Positions 1-11,709 of a stretch of DNA of 64,000 nt are shown one piece after another (the stretch's first letter is position 1; each line of letters opens with the position of its first letter). Origin of the DNA: Ceratorhiza oryzae-sativae. Its lineage: Eukaryota; Basidiomycota; Agaricomycetes; Cantharellales; Ceratobasidiaceae. The notes beneath the pieces were generated by a model. That model had not been told where the DNA came from, did no database searches, and saw nothing but the letters and a program-made list of their open reading frames with translations. Made by a program: the position numbers and the translations under genes. The stretch spans positions 1-64,000 of the forward strand of contig JARWMV010000022.1 of the NCBI GenBank assembly GCA_030998015.1. Reading direction: 5' to 3'.

Positions 1-269
1 CATGTTGTTCCTCCTTACATAGGATGTGTTCATTAATTCATTGAGCCCCTTGTGCACACACATTTGATCTGTCTACTTGGTGCAGACTCCAGTTCATAGT
101 CGATTCCATGTGGCAATGAGACAGCTCCAATTGGGCTGAAAATTTGTGGCTAGGTGCGCATGTGTGATGTCTATGTGCTGGCAAAATTGCAGCCCAATCC
201 AATCATAGGCCCTTGAGATATTCGAAAATTTCCACAGATTTTCAACTGATTTCCTCTCTATAACGGCCG

Positions 270-667
270 GTTGATCCTCGGATCGCCGAGTCCGTGGGAG
301 CCTCGGCTTCACACGGATCAGCTCGGTTCGGACCTTGATGGTTCTTGGCGTTAGTCAGGTGTCTCCCCCTGATTGGCCAGTCGTGTGGAGGAGTGATCAC
401 ATGGACGGTTACCATGCGGTCAGGATCAGTCAGCTGTTCTTCTCCTTTGTTCGGTTAAGTCTTCTTCCCTTGGCGTTTCTCACGCCAGTGACGTGGCATG
501 TTCGTCTGCCACGGCATAAAAAGACACAGTGGAAGGGCTCTGATGAGTATCTACGAAAGTCTCTCCCGGGTGATTACCTAGGAGTTCTTAGCCTTTCTTC
601 CGCTCGTCGCCGCTCGTGCTCGCTCCGCTCGCACTCACGTCTCCTCGCTCCACCTAACCTAACGTTG
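270..667 (+). repeat. Dispersed repeat B, CpG-retaining copy
   Basis: This stretch of about 400 bases reappears in inverted orientation at about 34822-35230. The two copies align over nearly their whole length, including a TATA-like CATAAAAAGACACAG segment at about 517-531 and a CTCCACCTAACC end. This copy keeps almost all its CpGs, while the distant copy has TpG or CpA at the same sites. The promoter-like box suggests an LTR or the end of a retroelement, but no matching partner or coding region lies next to this copy. A reading frame of 127 codons runs through it (335-718) and is probably only a by-product of the repeat. Confidence 0.8.
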
Positions 668-1422
668 GACCTACGGTCTGTAGATGAATCATATACCTAC
701 TCAAATTTACAGGAATGAATCTAGTCACACTAAGCCGAGTGAAGTGTATATGCGCATTATATGCGCAGCAAGGAGAACGCCTGACTCATCGGTATTTATG
801 GGGTATACATTACGCCGCTCGCGCTTGCTCTTACACCATATATATTTTACATATTCTTTTATAGAAGCTTGTTGATACTAGACTATGCGTGCTCCAAATT
901 GGAAACATTTTCAGTCTCAAGGTCGGCCCAGTCATTGTCATTCATCCTTGGTTTGGATGACCAGACACAAGATCATCTTGAGAGCATTAACCCGTAATTT
1001 TAGTACAGGAGTCTTCCTTTGGCTTTGCTGTGAACATCAGATTAGTTAGAGCGTCTGCAAGAACACCCTGTGCACCATCCTGATCTGACAGACATTCAAT
1101 TATCATTATATTACATCAGCCGGTGACCAGGTTCTCTCGACCTAGGTTGATGATCAGAAGATTCCCATCGCAATAAGCATTTCTGATAACACCTAAATCA
1201 GTGTAAAGCTGGGCTCTAGCAACGGGGTTTCGTCCTGCTGCACCACAGATCTGACATCAGGAAATTTGTCCCTACCAGTCGAAACTCATGAAGGTGACAA
1301 ACGCTAGAAGTATTTGTCCATGCCCAACCTCGCTTTCCCATACCTCATGTCTAGCTTGCCATACCTTAGTCTCTGATGTGTGCTGCGATCTATCCGGATT
1401 TGTGTCCCGAGCAGTTTGACCC
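668..1422. other. Intergenic, no gene seen
   Basis: No convincing coding exon, RNA gene or repeat was recognised here. The base composition is ordinary for the left part of the window, with CpG present. Confidence 0.5.
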
Positions 1423-1476
1423 CACGTGAGAACTTGGTCACGTGATCAGGCGACACCCAGGACCTGTCGTCACGTG
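1423..1476. promoter_or_regulatory. Triple CACGTG cluster upstream of the 1505 gene
   Basis: CACGTG occurs at 1423-1428, 1439-1444 and 1471-1476, three palindromic E-boxes in 54 bases. The last ends 28 bases before the predicted start codon at 1505. CACGTG is the classical site of bHLH factors such as fungal Cbf1/Pho4 types. Similar single or double boxes precede several other island genes, so a shared regulator is plausible but unproven. Confidence 0.5.
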
Positions 1477-1504
1477 AGATGTGTAGGTCCTCTGTTCAAC
1501 GATC

Positions 1505-2597
1505 ATGCCTCATCTGTCGTCACCTTTAGAATCCTTGAAGGAGGAGAGGCTGCTTTTGCACAGCGTCTTCATAGGCCGAGAACGCGAACAAGAGGCGGAA
1601 GCTGTTGCACGTGGAAAGCGCCGTGACGAAGTTGGTAAGCTACTAGCCACAATGCCCTGCTGCTTGGCCTGTGGTACTGAAATTCATGAATAAGTCCTGA
1701 AGTGCGCCCTGGATGGGTTTGTTGTTCTTAAAGACGAAAAGCCTGATTATTTGGCTCCATGGTCGTGCACCCCCGAATATATGAAGAGTATTACAATATT
1801 GGGCTATACTGCGACAATCAAAGGGCGCGAGGGCTTATATGGGCAAACCGGCTGCTGGTTTGAAGGCCTTGTTCAGTACCATCTTGTTCTAATCTCCGGG
1901 GTCGAGTCTTTCAGTGTGCATTCAGACAAAGACTTTCGTGATGGGTGAGTGTGCATAATGGCGTCCAATTCATTTTATTGAGATTAGCAGGGAGCCATGT
2001 TTCTGGCTCACTGCCGGCAGGTGGAAATATGTTCTCATGTCTTGCTTCTCGTTCTATGAATCATTATGGACGGCAACTAAAGCAGCGTACATGGCTCCCT
2101 CCTTCCACTGCGTTTCCTCCTTTGATGTCCCGCCGCCCTGGTGGCCTGAGGAAGAACGTCACACCTGGGCAAAAGTCCAATCATCCTTCCAGCTTTCCCA
2201 AGCGCCGGCGGTTCGCCGTGAGGCTTTCATGCAGCGCCACGCATGGCACTACCCTCATTTCCAGCCTTCGAGAACCGATCTAGCCCCGGAACTCGCCGAT
2301 TCGCAGCTGCCCCGACCAGCCAGCAAGTTGAAGAGGACGATCGATCAGACGAATGAGGAGGCCACTCGCAATGATTCACTACTGAATGCCAGCAATGAGA
2401 ATGTCGCGCTGACCAAGCGGTTCTGCCTTGCGGACAGTAGCCGACTAAACGAGGTGCTGAGCAGTACCTTTGCGTTAGAACCTTGTGCGACGATCCAGAA
2501 TTGCTGCGTGGATGACACCTGTTGGGATATCGGACAGCCGCTTCCTCCGAAGGCGCAACAGTCGAAGAAGGGGCGCAAAGTCAGGCTGTCAAATTGA
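1505..2597 (+). CDS. Unknown protein, tail-less paralogue of the 12410-13683 gene
   Basis: The model has three exons (1505-1634, 1695-1944, 1991-2597) with GT-AG introns and consistent phases, giving about 328 residues. No known family was recognised. It is paralogous to the protein at 12410-13683. Both have a domain starting V-x3-A-L/I-x2-F-x-L-x-K, a central W-x-E-G segment, an intron in phase 2 after a Gly codon, then a YV...YE..W...AAY block and a conserved WW pair followed by Glu. The N-terminus (MPHLSSPLES...) is charged and probably helical and does not resemble histone H3, unlike the paralogue. The C-terminus ends in a basic KKGRKVR stretch that could be a nuclear signal. A DNA or chromatin role is only inferred from the neighbours. 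The exact start is uncertain because the first exon is short. Confidence 0.6.
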
Positions 2598-3440
2598 GGT
2601 GTCCGAGGGGGTCCTGCTTACCTCTCGCTTGCCGTTGAGTCTTGTATGATCTATCGCCACTCTTGCAATTATGATTTTTTTGTACGTTAGTTAAATAAAT
2701 GCATCTATCATGGACATAATTTTTTTGGTCAGCAAGGCTGATCCCACCACTGATACCGCCGGAATGCTACATCCTACAAGGCACCCCACGGCAGGGAAGT
2801 TAGAGACTGGAGAGTCGTAGCAAAGTGGACCACAACAGTAACATGCCAACAAGAACTACTCTGGCTTACAAGGTGTATTGAACATCTGGCCAGATATCAG
2901 GACGCGTCGCGACCGGGCAAGGTTGCATCACACCCGAGTGGTGGACAAACAGCGGCTATCTTCTCGCAAGAGAATGTGGATATCATACCTTTCATAGTCC
3001 GAAACAGACATAACATTTATATGTGTACTGGGTCCACGCCCCACTATATTTCTTGGCTGTTTGATGATGCCATATGAGCCATGTGGACTCTGGCTAGAGT
3101 ACTATTGAGCGTTGACGTGCGGCAAAGCTTGATCCCTATGCTCATATTTCGTACAGGGATGGCTATATGCAACTTTTTGTTCGATGAGAGAAGGATCAAA
3201 AATGGTCTTTTATCCCTCTGTTATGCAATTTTCGCCACTGAGGTGTGGCGCATTTGCCTCGTAGTCATGGCGTCGGTGTTTTGTTTACGATGCAATACCG
3301 GGCCGAAGGACCTAGATCCGAAGTCGGCCCGAGAAGATGTGTCAATTGGACCCTGAGTTCCCTGGTCTGATATTTAATCGAGTCACGTGACGTTTGTTGA
3401 GCTTAATTCCAACCTCTTTCATCAAATCTCGTTTCACCTG
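2598..3440. other. Intergenic, no gene seen
   Basis: The stretch begins with an AT-rich probable 3' UTR of the preceding gene. A 91-codon frame at 3081-3356 has no recognisable domain and is not supported as a gene. One CACGTG lies at 3384-3389, just before the tandem array. Confidence 0.45.
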
Positions 3441-4850
3441 ACTGGGACCCAATATCCGATGGCGACTTCAACAAGATGCTTGCGAGGACGTCGAACATCA
3501 AGCGCGGGCGGGTAAGATTTAACATCGCACTTCTCATGAGTGACCCGCCCGCTTCGCGTCCCGCACAGTCTGTCGGTCAACGTCCAACAAACCGCAAGTG
3601 AGGACGTCGAACATGAAGCACGGGCGAGGAAGATTTGACATTGCACTTTTATTAAGTGACTCGCCCGTTTCGCGTCCTGCGCGAATTGGACATTACATCG
3701 AAACGGACCACAAGCGAGGGCGTCGAACATCAAGCCCGGGCGGGGACGATTTGACATCGCACTATTATCTGGTGACCCGCCCGTTTCGCGTCCAGCGCAA
3801 GTTGGACACTATGTCACAACAGGCCTCGAGTGAGGACGTGAACATCAAGCACGGGCAGGGTAGATTCTACATCACACTATTATTTAGTGACCCGCCTGTT
3901 TCGCGTCCCGCACATTCGTTGCCTGTCGACATTGAACAAGCCACGAGCGAGGGCGTCGAACATCAAGCCCGGGCGGGAACGATTTGACATCACACTATTA
4001 TCTGGTGACCCACCCGTTTCGCGTCCAGCGCAACTTGGACACTACATCAAAACGGACGACGAGCGGGGACGTGAACATCAAGTGCGGGCGGGGACGATTT
4101 GACATCGCACTATTATCTGGTGACCCGCCCGTTTCGCGTCCAGCGCAAGTTGGACACTATGTCACAACAGGCCTCGAGTGAGGACGTGAACATCAAGCAC
4201 GGGCGGGGTAGATTCTACATCGCACTATTATTTAGTGACCCGCCTGTTTCGCGTCCCGCACATTCGTTGCCCGTCGACATTGAACGAGCCACGAGCAAGG
4301 GCGTCGAACATCAAGCCCAGGCGGGAACGATTTGACATCGCACTATTATCTGGTGACCCGCCCGTTTCACGTCCAGCGCAATTTGGACACTACGTCGAAA
4401 CAGATTTCGAGTGTGGACGTGAGCGTCAAGCACGGGCGGGGCAGATTCTACATCGCACTATTATTCAGTGACCCGCCTGTTTCACGCCCCGCACACTCGC
4501 TGCGTGTCAACATCGAATATACTGCATGCGGGGATGTCAAACATGAAGCACGGGCGGGGGAAGATTTGACGTTGCACTTCTATGTAGTGACCCGCCCGTT
4601 TCGCGTCCTACGCATTGCGGGTGCTTACGGCGAAGGGATCACGAGAGAGGACGTCGAAACGAAGTGCGGGCGAGGGAGAATTGATATCGCACTTCTATTG
4701 ATTGAGCCGCCCGTTTCGCGCCCCTTATACCCTCTGTCGGTCACTATCGAACTAGGTGCACGCGATGTCGAAGATGGCGAATGCGGCGGCGTCGAACATC
4801 AAGCATGGGCGGGGAAGGCTTCGCATCAGGCTTGTTTTGAGCGACCAGTC
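3441..4850 (+). repeat. Tandem array of ~115-120-base units with a ~348-base higher-order period
   Basis: A core reading roughly GTGACCCGCCCGTTTCGCGT recurs about eleven times, near 3540, 3660, 3773, 3890, 4008, 4122, 4240, 4357, 4472, 4590 and 4708. Between cores come variants of GAACATCAAGCACGGGCGGG and GATTTGACATCGCAC. A block beginning near 3749 repeats almost exactly near 4097, so three monomers form a higher-order unit of about 348 bases, which is a multiple of three. This keeps several overlapping reading frames open across the array, but these vary frame by frame and look like by-products. CpG content is high, so the array has not decayed as the transposons to the right have. Confidence 0.85.
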
Positions 4851-5892
4851 CTGTGCATCTTGGGCAGCAGTATCGAACAGGGCAAGATTAAGGAGATTGG
4901 GAAACCACAGTACGTGAAATTGGGAAAGTGAGTTTGCTCTGCTTGTTGAACTAAATTATGAAGGTGAGTACAAGCAAGACAGTCAGATTCAACACGGTGC
5001 TTCAAGTGCTGCATGTGGCGTACATGGGTAAGTCGGTTTGCGTCTCTGCGTGACATGCATGAAACAAATCCAGATATTCGTGTCGTGGCAGTAAGTACAG
5101 GTTCACACAACAGACTAAAATTGTTATATCTGAGGAGCGTAGTTGTACAGTGTCCTGAGGTGGCAGAACCTTTTTAATTGGACGTGAGTGAAGTACTACT
5201 GGTTCGGTCTGGGCGGCAGATATGCTTAACAAAAATCTTTATTAATGTCTTGCATCCCGCTTTCATAAAGAAATCGTTAACATCTCATGTATCCTTGCTC
5301 ACCAAACATTGTAAATACTATTCAATACAAGTGTTTGAAGTCTGATATCACTCAAGTTGTATCGCGTCTTATCCTTTTGGCAAGTCCCTGTCTGCCTGTT
5401 CACCTGGAGAGGGTCCCAGGACAAAATAGAAAGTGCTGGAACAATGATTCAGTGTTCCAGTCAAGCATATATGCACAGCAGATGCGTCCTGCTAATAATG
5501 TATGACTCAGAGCAATTTGTAAGGCATAAACAGAGGCTCTCCGAGCCTTCTAGACTGCACCGCTTTACTCCCTCACAATCTTGTACGAATCTCTTGTATT
5601 CTGCGTTTTTACACACAATCACAATGAATATTTCAGTTCAACGTTAATTACAATCATCTGTTGCAAGCCACTTTTCGTTGCAAAGTGTTCATTGGAAGCG
5701 TGAAATACATAGACGTGTGGTGCCTAACATCTAGGATTCTTTGCAGGAGCCTCTGGACTACATGCTGGTAGCGCAATGAAAAACACAGGCCTGTATCAGA
5801 TAAATACGACATATGACATTGAATGCATCAGCTGGAGATAGAAATTTATATATCCATGTGAGATCTTAAGCTCACAAATGCCGGTGTACATA
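4851..5892. other. Intergenic, no gene seen
   Basis: This stretch is AT-rich and has only short unrelated frames. It probably contains the 3' UTR of the minus-strand gene that ends at 5893. Nothing else was recognised. Confidence 0.4.
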
Positions 5893-8801
5893 TTATACAG
5901 ATTCCAGAAGGGTGTCATGTTGGTTCCACGAATTATGTCTGGCTCGACTCTTCAGAAACCAAAACAGAGGGGGATGATTACCTGCATGTTGGATAGAGGT
6001 GTAATGTGGCAACATCTGGGGTGAAATATAAATATTTTGATCTTCCATATCACAAACATCTGCGTATAAACATAGATGAACATCAGGCGGGAGAAAAATA
6101 TGGTTGTTGTACGCAATGCAAACCACCAACGATAAACACGCGTCCTGCAGCAGTCTCTGCCTTTGGTTTCCATGACTGGCCACACCGACCGCAGGATATT
6201 TCAATTCGAGCCCGCTGTAGGTCATAGGAGTCATACAGCCCCAGGGTTTTGGCACGTGAACGTTCCTGCTCCGCACATTGAGTTGCTTTAGTTGAATCAT
6301 TGGTAAATTATATTGAGAAGTAGCACGAACCTGGTTATCCTCTGCTCCAGAGAAATGCACCTTAACCGCCCACTTCTTCTCCTTCTCAGTGTTGCCAGGT
6401 TTGACATTCTCACAACGGCAGACATGCAAAAGGCTGGGGAGCGGCCGGCCGAGTGGTCTTGTCATGAACGGTGCAAACTTGTAGACCATTGGCTCCATGT
6501 TGGAGCAGAACAGGATCAGATCTGAAGCAGCGGAGGCAGACTCGTCTCGCATCCATGTGTCCACCACGCAAGAACTGAAGTCCTGCTCGTAACCCAGACT
6601 GCCAACCACAACCGAAGAAAGAAGATTTGTCAACACGCTGGGGGTTAGCTTTGTGTTGAGGAATCCGACAGCATGACCAAACTGTCGTTGCCTGCCAAAG
6701 TTGATATTTGAATATAGTGAGCTCACAATGCGTATACAGGTCCAAAATTCTCACCTGGAGATGAAGAGTTGAAGCAGCGCAACCTGTTCTGGGGACCGAA
6801 ACAGATGGCCACAGCATAGTAGAGCAGCATCGAACGAGGCGGTGTGATCCAGAGCTGGCTGCATCGCTTTCACTGTGAGATCGAAGAACTGAAGACGATC
6901 CGAGTAAGAGCCCATCCAATTCAATGCAGCGAGAGCATAAGATTCACTAACATTATCCACAGGCTCAGAATGCATGCCACTTGTTTGGAGTGTCATTGTC
7001 GTGTGTAGTGCGTGCGTCAGGTATATGGCGAACACCCTGAATGATCGGTAGGGCCATGGACTTTGGACAAGATAAGCTACTGTAATCTTGCAAGCAGATT
7101 TGGAAGCATACCTTTTCTTATTCCACAATTCGACAGGATAGTTGTGAGCTAAATCATCCAAGCTAATAGGCACGGTGCGACACTGTAGAGTTGAGTCAAG
7201 GAATGAATATGGTGGTGGTACAGTCTGTCTCACCTGCCATCCACGTTCATTCCAGCTACTGGCAATCGCAATTGAAATCTGATTAGCAATGTAGCGGAAC
7301 TCCGTGATATAGAACACAACAAGGAGCAGTTTTGGTGCATTGCTGGGTTCGGGTATACGAATATTAGGGGCTAGGACAAAATGCTGAGGCGGAGTGTGTC
7401 AACAGTAAGAATCCAAAGATGCATTGGGACACACCGGATACGGGTTGGCTGGCCCCCGAATGAAGCACGCTGGACAAATGAACTCCTGAATTATGCTATC
7501 TAGATCGAGTGTGTTGGCGTATTGCAGTGGGGACTGTGCCAGAAGATGCACGCAGCATTTATCCTCCGTCTCCTCTGGGCCTTGCATGCAGTACGGAGTA
7601 TGACAAACACGACATGGGAAAACAACGTCGCTACTGGCAGCCTGGCCGCAAAGACTGCAGTCGTTCACAGAGCTGCTACCAATGAAAGCGGCCACTTCGT
7701 CGCCATACTCAACTGGTTGAGGTGCAGGGACAAAAAACTGCAGGGGATTTCAGCAAGTGAATCATCTTCGCCATTTCCAACTCACCGACTCTAAGATTTC
7801 CAGGCCACTTCGAGCGCCGGGTAACCCGGTTTGCAGGCTATGCAAATACCTACTTGCCCAATCCTGGGGATCAACCTTGAGGTGCACGTCAATCAGGTTG
7901 TTCCAGGTAGATTTGGGCAACGCCTCCAAGCCAATATAAATGACACGACGGCCTTGCAGCCGTGCCATGTGAGCCAGTTCCTTCACCATCTCCTCTACCA
8001 TAGGCTCTGTGCACGGTACCCCAACTACTAGTAGGGCATCTGCGTTTTCGCCAATCGGCTTGATGATGTCGATCGGGGGCGGCTCGTTGCTCATGCAAAC
8101 CGATGGACGCAGGAGAGATATTGCTCGCGTTGATCGGCGTTTTGACGAGTGAGCTGAGGATAATGTTGGCACTTCAATCAATGAATGGAACAAAAAGGAC
8201 ACACCGCAGTTTTTACATGGTACAGCCACCGAGGCAAGGAACAAGGACTCGAACTCGTCTGCCTCGAACCTTGAGTCGCATTGCTCACAATGAACGTACT
8301 GGTTTGATCCCAAAACCTGAACGACGCGGGGGGATGTATTTTCCTGGAAGGCCACAGGCATTAGTCTAGTTTCAAGGCCTTCGATATTTGTCGTATAGGA
8401 GGTATCGAGCAAGTCATGTTCGAACATATAGGCCAGCAATTTGTGGAAATTTGTCGGCCCCGATGAGTGCGCCGCCTGCCGGTTTTGCGCGAGCAAACAG
8501 TTGACGTGCCCGTTTTTTTCTTGTGCACCAGTTCGCACATTCTCCTTTGTAAGCACTCGTTGTGGTCTCGTGCCACCGATACTCTTACTCTCCTCCCAAA
8601 GACCATTTTGCCCGTGAAGCGGCTACAACAATAACTCAACCATAAAGGCCAACAATGATGAAAGCTATTTACCTTAACAGCGGTTCCAGATAAAACCCCT
8701 GGTCCGTACATGAACACGATGCGACGACAGCCACTCAATCCCCATTGGAGGTCTTCGTAGCTGTGAGTTCCGCTGTACTCGAAAGTTGGGATCTGAAGCA
8801 T
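5893..8801 (-). CDS. Degenerate sirtuin-like + PHD/ADD-like finger + shared C-terminal module
   Basis: The model has seven exons (8801-8673, 8622-7786, 7737-7435, 7383-7234, 7182-7112, 7060-6755, 6691-5893), in frame throughout, about 864 residues. The last exon may contain one more 45-base intron near 6323. The N-terminal Sir2-like domain aligns with the sirtuin at 16867-19469 and shares its first intron position after a Lys codon. Its motifs are altered: GAGIS is YGPGVLS, the DFRS block is missing, TQNxDGL is TTNIEGL, and the catalytic LHG histidine is replaced (VLGSN). The four zinc cysteines remain. A cysteine-rich finger follows (C-x2-C-x11-C-x2-C-x4-C, then a late C-x2-C), resembling PHD/ADD fingers that read histone H3. 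The last ~400 residues form the shared module: a PKLLLVVFY strand, an LLCCG turn before PEQ, a DLILF strand, RPLGRPLP and VCRC. It is probably a non-catalytic binding protein. It is divergent from the 9219 gene, and the reading frame stays open upstream to 9239, so the start is not certain. Confidence 0.72.
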
Positions 8802-9218
8802 TTCAGCTCTTTTTCGGGTTTGATGTGTGAGGATAGTGAGCAAGTCGAGGACGGGGCAAAAGTACGATGTCCAGTCGGTGGTGCAATGGTAGACAATGGC
8901 CTGAGTCAGGGTCGACTGGGTGACAACAAGCCGCGCGTTTTTTCTATTATGTAGACATTTTTGCGCCACAGTGAAACGTGATATAGCACGTGCCCTGGCC
9001 ACTCTCAGCACCAACCTCACAACATCCGTCAACTTCGACCAATGAGTTCCTCTCACGAAAAGCCTAGACGTAAGCAAATCTATCGTACTCACCGATTTGA
9101 AACAATGGCTCATGAGCTTTGCACTGCCGTGAGTAGATGTCCGACTGATCGTTCGCGACGAAACATTGCAACACGATACAGTGAGTGCAGTTTTCTGTAG
9201 CTTCTGAATTCCTCTGAC
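8802..9218. promoter_or_regulatory. Divergent promoter region between the 8801(-) and 9219(+) genes
   Basis: Only 417 bases separate the two start codons, so the two paralogues probably share a bidirectional promoter. A CACGTG box lies near the middle at 8987-8992. The minus strand is open across most of the interval, so part of it could instead be coding sequence for an N-terminal extension of the minus-strand gene. Confidence 0.45.
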
Positions 9219-10874
9219 ATGGGGTGTCCCATCATTCAACTCATGCAGTACTGTGCAATGTGCGGAGATGGAGGTCAGTTACTGGATTGCGATAGTTGTG
9301 GTTCGTCGTACTGCTACCAGGTGGAAGTGGAAACTGCCATTGGTAAGTTTGACAACGACTCAAGGCTGTCACTGACATTCAATACAAGCCCAGCAGAACG
9401 ATCACCCTAACGAGCATGCGTGCGTGAGCCTTCCTCAAGGCACCAATGTTGGGCGCTTCAGCTTCTTGTGCCCGACATGTCTCAGCAAGCGAAGTTCAAA
9501 CAATCCCCCAAAGGTATGTTGAACGAAAATTGTTGGGAGACCGCTAAATGTGAGTATAGTACAATATACTCAATTACACACAGCGAGCTCGACGACTGGT
9601 TCGGGGAACCACACAACCAGACCTGCTTGTGGTCATATTTTATCTGGATGCGATGGAGAAGCTGGCTCGCGTGGCTGCCGACAGGATTGGCGCATCTATT
9701 CGGGTGCTTGAGCTGGAGGTAAGTCTAGCGGCAGACCACAGTTCATGAGTATTTAACATGAGTATTTAGGTTCAAGTAATAGTACAATCGGTTACGACCA
9801 ACATGCGACATGAGTATGAAGCATTTATGAGGTCTGTACTTCCACTTTGCTCTAGATAGGTTACTTAAATTTGCCGTATCCAGCCAACCACATAGCAGCT
9901 TCAATATGTGGGCCATTATAATGACCGAGAGCGATCCACGAGGCGGCTATTGGTTTACAACCGAAGGTCAGGGAGCATGAGCAGAGGCCCAAGAGTTCTT
10001 CTGCGAGGTTCTGGGCCGGGTAGAGGATTTGGCCAAAGCGGCCAAACAAAGTGTTGCGGTCATAGTTTCCTGCGGTACCAACCTGAAGCAGCCAGAGGAA
10101 CGCAAGAATGTCTTGGATCATTTTTGCAGGTGAGTATTACCGCATTTTCGATGAGCGCATATCCTGAGTGACCATGGGCAGCACATCATGGGACCTGTTT
10201 ATAGCCCCTGCAGCGGTAGCTGTCTATCCTCCTGACATGACCTCGTTCTTAACCGACTGGGTGATTCAAACCCATTACCTCCAACTTCCGCCTTTAAGCT
10301 GCTTGAAACGTGCTTGGCTGAGGGATAACCGAGCACGAGAGCACACCGATCTCATTGTCTTCCACCGGACAACACGGCTCGATCGCATGACTTGCGAACA
10401 ATGGGTACATGCTCCGGAGGTTCGGCGTCCATGGGGTATTCGCTTACCACTGCCGGTATCAGTGTGTAACTGCACGTGGACCACAGGGAAAGAGTCGAGA
10501 TGGGTCAGTAAGTATAGGAAGACGACCCCCAGTTTTGGGGAGGCTTTCTATTTCTTTGCGACTTCATGTTGCGGTCACCAGCTGCACCTTGCGGTTTATA
10601 CAGCAGGACTTGTGCCTTTTTGGCGCCATGGAACTCAGATGGTGATAGTGCCAATCGATGCAGAGGGAAATGTGAAGTTTAATCGTCGAACAATGTGCGA
10701 GTTCAAGATCACTGTAAGTTTTTTATGTCACTAATCTGATTGCGAGGGCCATACTTATAGTCACTCCAGCCGCCTCAGCCCAAGGAGCATCGCCCTAGAC
10801 ACGAAGGTCCGTGGACGTTGGCCGGGCGACTTGCGCAAGCACAAGACAGTGTCGCGCAGCTGGGGTTGAACTAA
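9219..10874 (+). CDS. PHD/ADD-like finger + shared C-terminal module, in-frame TGA
   Basis: The model has eight exons (9219-9342, 9389-9513, 9584-9718, 9770-9831, 9860-10129, 10182-10507, 10604-10713, 10761-10874) with matching phases, 421 codons before the stop. The N-terminus is a cysteine-rich finger, C-x2-C-x8-C-x2-C-x4-C with a later H-x-C and C-x2-C. It looks like the PHD part of ADD domains, which bind the unmodified H3 tail. There is no sirtuin domain. The rest is the module shared with the 5893 and 16867 genes: PDLLVVIFY strand, IVSCGTNLK, DLIVF, RRPWGIRLPLP and VCNC. Three introns sit at the same place and phase in all three genes. The module's strand order recalls caspase/CHAT-like folds, with Cys in SCG as a possible nucleophile, but I could not assign a His partner. 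A TGA at 9978-9980 interrupts exon 5 in frame, so this copy may be a pseudogene. Confidence 0.65.
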
Positions 10875-11668
10875 ACTGCGCCTGAATCGATGCAGTTTCC
10901 CATGTATATCAATTGATTTCTCGATGTATATAAGTATCAGCATGTCCTTAATTCTCACAGTTGTCCAATGACCTCTAAAGCATATGCATGAACCGCCTCA
11001 GCCGCCAAAGCAGTTAGTGTTCCATAAACAAGTCACTCTGACCTATCTGTGGTTTTGTGAGCTTGAAGCACTCGAATGGCCGAGTTAGTAACCTATTGTT
11101 AACATTAATTAGCAGTTCTCTAATTGACTGTCAAAATGAGCTGCGCAATATCGTTCCACAAGGAAAATTAGCACAGGCATGCTGGTCCTTTGGTGCGCCG
11201 TTATATTCAGGTATTACGCCCATTATGCCCATCCTGTCAAGTGGTCTGCCCTCTGGGCATAAATCGCTCCCTTTAGAGAGCTGTTGTACATCACATCAGA
11301 ATGGTACTCTCGGCTTCAGGTAATTTACATTTCACATGTCATTATGAACCAAGTGAAATCCGAGCCAAGGATACTCTCCAGTAAATAACTGTCGGGTATT
11401 TATATCTCACTTCTTTACTGAGCACTTGGAACATCTTGCATCCCGATCTCACATCTACCACCTTGACCACGTCATTCGAGACCAAGACAACACTGGAACG
11501 TCTCTCAACTTGCTTCAATACTGACTTAACGTGTAATTATTTTGCCAATTGTCCCTGTCATTAGTAGTCGCTTGAGCACCCAGCCACCAATAGTTGTCAC
11601 ATCATCACTATCGATGATCGTGCACGTAGAGCAAGTCGTAGTTAATTTCACATGTTGAAGGTGGGAGT
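10875..11668. other. Intergenic, no gene seen
   Basis: This holds the probable 3' UTR of the preceding gene and the upstream region of the next one. No exon with a recognisable domain or repeat was seen. Confidence 0.4.
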
Positions 11669-11674
11669 CACGTG
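11669..11674. promoter_or_regulatory. CACGTG box 36 bases before the H3-tail-like ORF
   Basis: A perfect CACGTG palindrome lies within GTCACGTGGTGAG. Its spacing to the start codon at 11710 is like that of the boxes before 1505 and 16867. Confidence 0.45.
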
Positions 11675-11709
11675 GTGAGTGGAGGGCTAACTCCTACCAT
11701 TACAGCGCC

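Noticed and set aside
3081..3356. A 91-codon frame as a gene
   Set aside because: No domain, no intron context and no paralogue. Cysteine- and Leu-rich composition is not convincing.
3598..4931. Several overlapping open frames of 65-199 codons in the tandem array
   Set aside because: The frames follow the repeat period and shift from one to the next. They have no recognised domain and are best explained as by-products of a repeat whose period is a multiple of three.
5893..10874. Confident assignment of the shared module as a CHAT/caspase-like protease
   Set aside because: A Cys in an SCG turn exists in one gene but is replaced in another, and no catalytic His could be assigned. Only the strand order is suggestive.
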